7,298 nucleotides of DNA. Origin: JBBQSU01 sp038234815. GTDB taxonomy: Bacteria > Planctomycetota > Phycisphaerae > Tepidisphaerales > Tepidisphaeraceae. The position numbers were made by a program, and so were the translations under genes. The stretch lies in NCBI GenBank assembly GCA_038234815.1, contig JBBQSU010000164.1:1-7298 (forward strand), read 5' to 3'. Below the pieces are notes generated by a model that made no database searches, had not been told where the DNA came from, and saw only the letters and a program-made list of their open reading frames with translations. Each line of letters starts with the position of its first letter. The first letter of the stretch is position 1. Shown here piece after piece: positions 5,366 to 7,298 of the stretch.

Positions 5366-6501
5366 TCTACCTTCTTGTCAGCCACTTTCTCCCCTGGCTT
5401 GAAGCCCACGGCCTGGGCTTCTCGCGAGTGTTTACTTATCTTGAATTTCAATGCGCCGTCGCGCTGCTCTGCGGCTTTAGCGTGGTGCTGGCCACGGGCA
5501 GCCCGGTGATCGGCTGGCTTCGTCGCCAGAAGATCGGCGACCTGGCGGGGTTCGATCATGCGGAGATGGACCGGCTGATGGTCGGCAAAAAGGGCACCCC
5601 AACAATGGGCGGAATCGTCATCGTCGGCGCGATCGTTGTCGCCGGCGTTCTCTTTGCCGACTTGTCGAGCTTTTACGTCAAGATGGCCCTGATCTGCCTG
5701 CTGTGGCTCTGCGGTGTGGGCGCCGTCGACGACTGGCTGAAATTGACTGCCGGCCGGCGTGAAGGCGGCCGGCAGGGTCTGCACGGGCCGGAAAAACTGC
5801 TCTTCCAGGTAAGCCTGGGCGTGCTCCTCGGTTACTTTACATACCAGCACGGCTATCACGTGGTCCCAACCCACACGCTCTATTTTCCGTTCTTCAAGAA
5901 TGCCGGAATCGTCCTGGGGCTGGGGTCATTCGTCTTCCTCGCCACATTAGTGATGACCAGCACGAGCAACGCAGTCAACCTGACCGACGGTCTTGACGGC
6001 CTGGCTGCGGGGACGATCGCCATTGCCAGCCTGGCCTTCATCCCGCTTGCAGTGATCGCCGGCCGGGCGCAGTTCAGTTATCTGCTTCTGCCCCATATCC
6101 AGGCCAGCGACCAGATGGCGGTGCTGGCCGCAGCGATGGCCGGTGCCTGCATGGGATTCCTCTGGTTTAACTGCAACCCCGCCCAAGTGTTCATGGGCGA
6201 CACCGGCTCGCTGGCGATGGGCGGCCTGCTGGGCTACTTAGCGATTGTCATCCGACAGGAAATCACGCTCGTACTGGTCGGGGGGATTTTCGTTCTTGAA
6301 GCCGTTTCGGTCCTTATCCAGCGGTATTATTTCAAGTACACGCGCATTCGTTTTGGCCAGGGGCGGCGGGTATTTCTAACCGCGCCGATTCATCATCACT
6401 TCCAACAGAAGGGCTGGAGCGAAGTACAGGTTGTCGTGCGGTTCTGGTTGATTGCCGCGATGCTGGCGGCCTTGGCGCTAGCGACGGTAAAGCTTCGATA
6501 G
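5362..6501 (+). CDS. mraY: Phospho-N-acetylmuramoyl-pentapeptide-transferase MraY
   Basis: This integral membrane enzyme transfers phospho-MurNAc-pentapeptide from UDP to undecaprenyl phosphate, forming lipid I on the cytoplasmic face. The 379 residues are slightly more than usual (about 360), the excess being mainly N-terminal, and form about ten membrane helices. Signature motifs are K-G-T-P-T-M-G-G (77-84), the catalytic pair Asp123-Asp124 in V-D-D-W-L-K, N-A-V-N-L-T-D-G-L-D-G-L-A (203-215), M-G-D-T-G-S-L (278-284, with the third active-site Asp at 280) and A-P-I-H-H-H-F-Q-Q-K-G-W (341-352). The start is GTG, sharing GTGA with the murF stop (5362-5365), with TTAGGG seven bases upstream as a modest Shine-Dalgarno. 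It is the last gene of the operon here. A 37-bp gap separates it from the convergent BI-1 gene, holding only a 5-bp stem (6523-6535) without a U-tract. Confidence 0.97.
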   Translation: MIYLLVSHFLPWLEAHGLGFSRVFTYLEFQCAVALLCGFSVVLATGSPVIGWLRRQKIGDLAGFDHAEMDRLMVGKKGTPTMGGIVIVGAIVVAGVLFADLSSFYVKMALICLLWLCGVGAVDDWLKLTAGRREGGRQGLHGPEKLLFQVSLGVLLGYFTYQHGYHVVPTHTLYFPFFKNAGIVLGLGSFVFLATLVMTSTSNAVNLTDGLDGLAAGTIAIASLAFIPLAVIAGRAQFSYLLLPHIQASDQMAVLAAAMAGACMGFLWFNCNPAQVFMGDTGSLAMGGLLGYLAIVIRQEITLVLVGGIFVLEAVSVLIQRYYFKYTRIRFGQGRRVFLTAPIHHHFQQKGWSEVQVVVRFWLIAAMLAALALATVKLR

Positions 6502-6538
6502 CCACACGATATTGACACCATTGCCCGCGCCGGGCGGC

Positions 6539-7261
6539 CTACTTCCGTCCGCCCATGATCCGCAGCACGCTCATGAAAATGTTGATGAACGTGATATAGA
6601 GAATGATCGATCCGACGACCGCGTATCGTGAGGCGAGACTGGCATTATTCGCGTTAGCTTCGGCAAACGCCTTCAACTTCTGGGTCTGCGTGGCCACCAG
6701 CAGTACGAAGACAATGAGAATGCCGTAGGTGAGGAACCAGTCGAAGGCACTGCTGGCGACGAACAGATTAACGATCGAGGCGAAGATCAATCCGAAGGCG
6801 AGCATCACCAGGATGCCGTGCATCGCGCTCAGATCGCGCTTGGTGACATAGCCATAGATGCTTAAGGCGGCGAACGTCCCGCCGGTGACGAGGAACGACG
6901 CGCCGATCGTTTCAAGCGGATAAATCAGAAAGATGCCCGACACCATTGCGCCAATGCAGGCGGCATAGAGCATGAACAATACGGTGCCGACCGCAGCATT
7001 GATGCGCAGCGCCGCGTGCTGGGCACCGATGGCCAGGCCCCACGCACCCAGCAGCAGCGCAACCAGCGTGAACCGCCCGCTGCCGTACAGGAACGAGAGC
7101 ATCGCCTGGGATCGCGAGACATACCACGCCACGAGGCCGGTGACGGCCAACGCCACTGCCATCCAGGCGTAGACAGCGTTGAAGAAGTTGAAGACCGCCC
7201 GGCTCTCTGTGCCGTACGCGAGTTCAATGGGCTTGATCCGAGTTTGTGGGAATTGTGACAT
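6539..7261 (-). CDS. BAX inhibitor-1/YccA-family membrane protein
   Basis: The 240-residue protein has seven hydrophobic segments (about 27-49, 65-82, 90-112, 116-138, 147-169, 175-191 and 213-233), the fold of the BI-1/TMBIM family. The family stretch G-T-F-A-A-L-S-I-Y-G-Y-V-T-K-R-D-L-S (128-145) is clear, as are T-Q-K-L-K (193-197) and F-I-N-I-F (225-229) with a basic C-terminus. In the family, Bacillus YetJ is a pH-sensitive calcium-leak protein and E. coli YccA modulates the FtsH protease; which role applies here is unknown. The two positions usually occupied by Asp (A-Y-D-T-Q and L-Y-L-D-F-I-N) appear to be Gln192 and Thr224. The ATG is supported by GGAG on the minus strand (7270-7273), eight bases upstream. 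The gene converges on the mur operon and is not part of it; its promoter lies outside or at the window edge. Confidence 0.92.
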   Translation of the reverse strand: MSQFPQTRIKPIELAYGTESRAVFNFFNAVYAWMAVALAVTGLVAWYVSRSQAMLSFLYGSGRFTLVALLLGAWGLAIGAQHAALRINAAVGTVLFMLYAACIGAMVSGIFLIYPLETIGASFLVTGGTFAALSIYGYVTKRDLSAMHGILVMLAFGLIFASIVNLFVASSAFDWFLTYGILIVFVLLVATQTQKLKAFAEANANNASLASRYAVVGSIILYITFINIFMSVLRIMGGRK

Positions 7262-7269
7262 CTTTTTAT

Positions 7270-7273
7270 CTCC
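7270..7273 (-). promoter_or_regulatory. Ribosome binding site of the BI-1 family gene
   Basis: On the minus strand, GGAG is followed by ATAAAAAG and the ATG at 7261. This AT-rich, well-spaced site supports the chosen start over the out-of-frame upstream ATG at 7290. The remaining bases to the window edge are too few to judge a promoter. Confidence 0.6.
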
Positions 7274-7298
7274 AGTTTGCGTTCGTCCATGCCCTTGG

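Noticed and set aside
5299..5874. Minus-strand ORF of 191 codons across the murF-mraY junction
   Set aside because: It is antisense to two firmly identified overlapping genes, and its sequence shows no family features.
6523..6535. Short hairpin GCCCG-CGC-CGGGC between mraY and the BI-1 gene as a bidirectional terminator
   Set aside because: The stem is only 5 bp and no U-tract follows in either direction, so it cannot be called an intrinsic terminator.

Overview
The window looks like a chromosomal segment of a moderately GC-rich Gram-negative-type bacterium, most likely a planctomycete of the Phycisphaerae or a relative. This placement is an inference. It rests on a BatA-like double-membrane-domain protein paired with a small secreted protein, on the Q-T-T-R-P-A type sequence after a signal peptide, and on the general look of the Mur proteins. 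No rRNA or other phylogenetic marker is present.

Layout, left to right. (1) The last 35 codons of an unrecognised plus-strand gene (1-108). (2) A T-tract-rich noncoding stretch (109-387) between convergent genes. It carries a possible extended -10 promoter, and a good intrinsic terminator for plus-strand transcription lies just beyond it, inside the 3' end of the next gene. (3) Two minus-strand genes that look like one unit: a secreted 168-residue protein (1616-2122), then a 378-residue membrane-anchored protein with a BatA-type N-terminus (388-1524). (4) A 313-bp divergent intergenic region (2123-2435) with weak promoter candidates in both directions, a GC-rich inverted repeat and a hairpin in the likely murE leader. 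(5) A tight plus-strand operon, murE-murF-mraY (2436-6501). (6) A convergent minus-strand gene for a seven-helix BAX inhibitor-1/YccA-family membrane protein (6539-7261).

The three plus-strand genes perform consecutive steps of peptidoglycan precursor synthesis. MurE adds the third residue to UDP-MurNAc-L-Ala-D-Glu; its DNPR motif indicates meso-diaminopimelate. MurF adds D-Ala-D-Ala, and MraY transfers the finished phospho-MurNAc-pentapeptide to undecaprenyl phosphate in the membrane, giving lipid I. All key catalytic motifs are visible and intact. The block is a short piece of the usual division and cell-wall (dcw) cluster: no ftsI or ftsL lies upstream, and no murD, ftsW or murG follows within the window.

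No mobile element, CRISPR array, tRNA or rRNA was seen. Most of the window is ordinary housekeeping sequence. The points most worth a second look are the BI-1 family protein, which seems to lack both aspartates of the known pH-sensing pair, the possible short transcript ending at the 401-432 terminator, and the structured murE upstream region.
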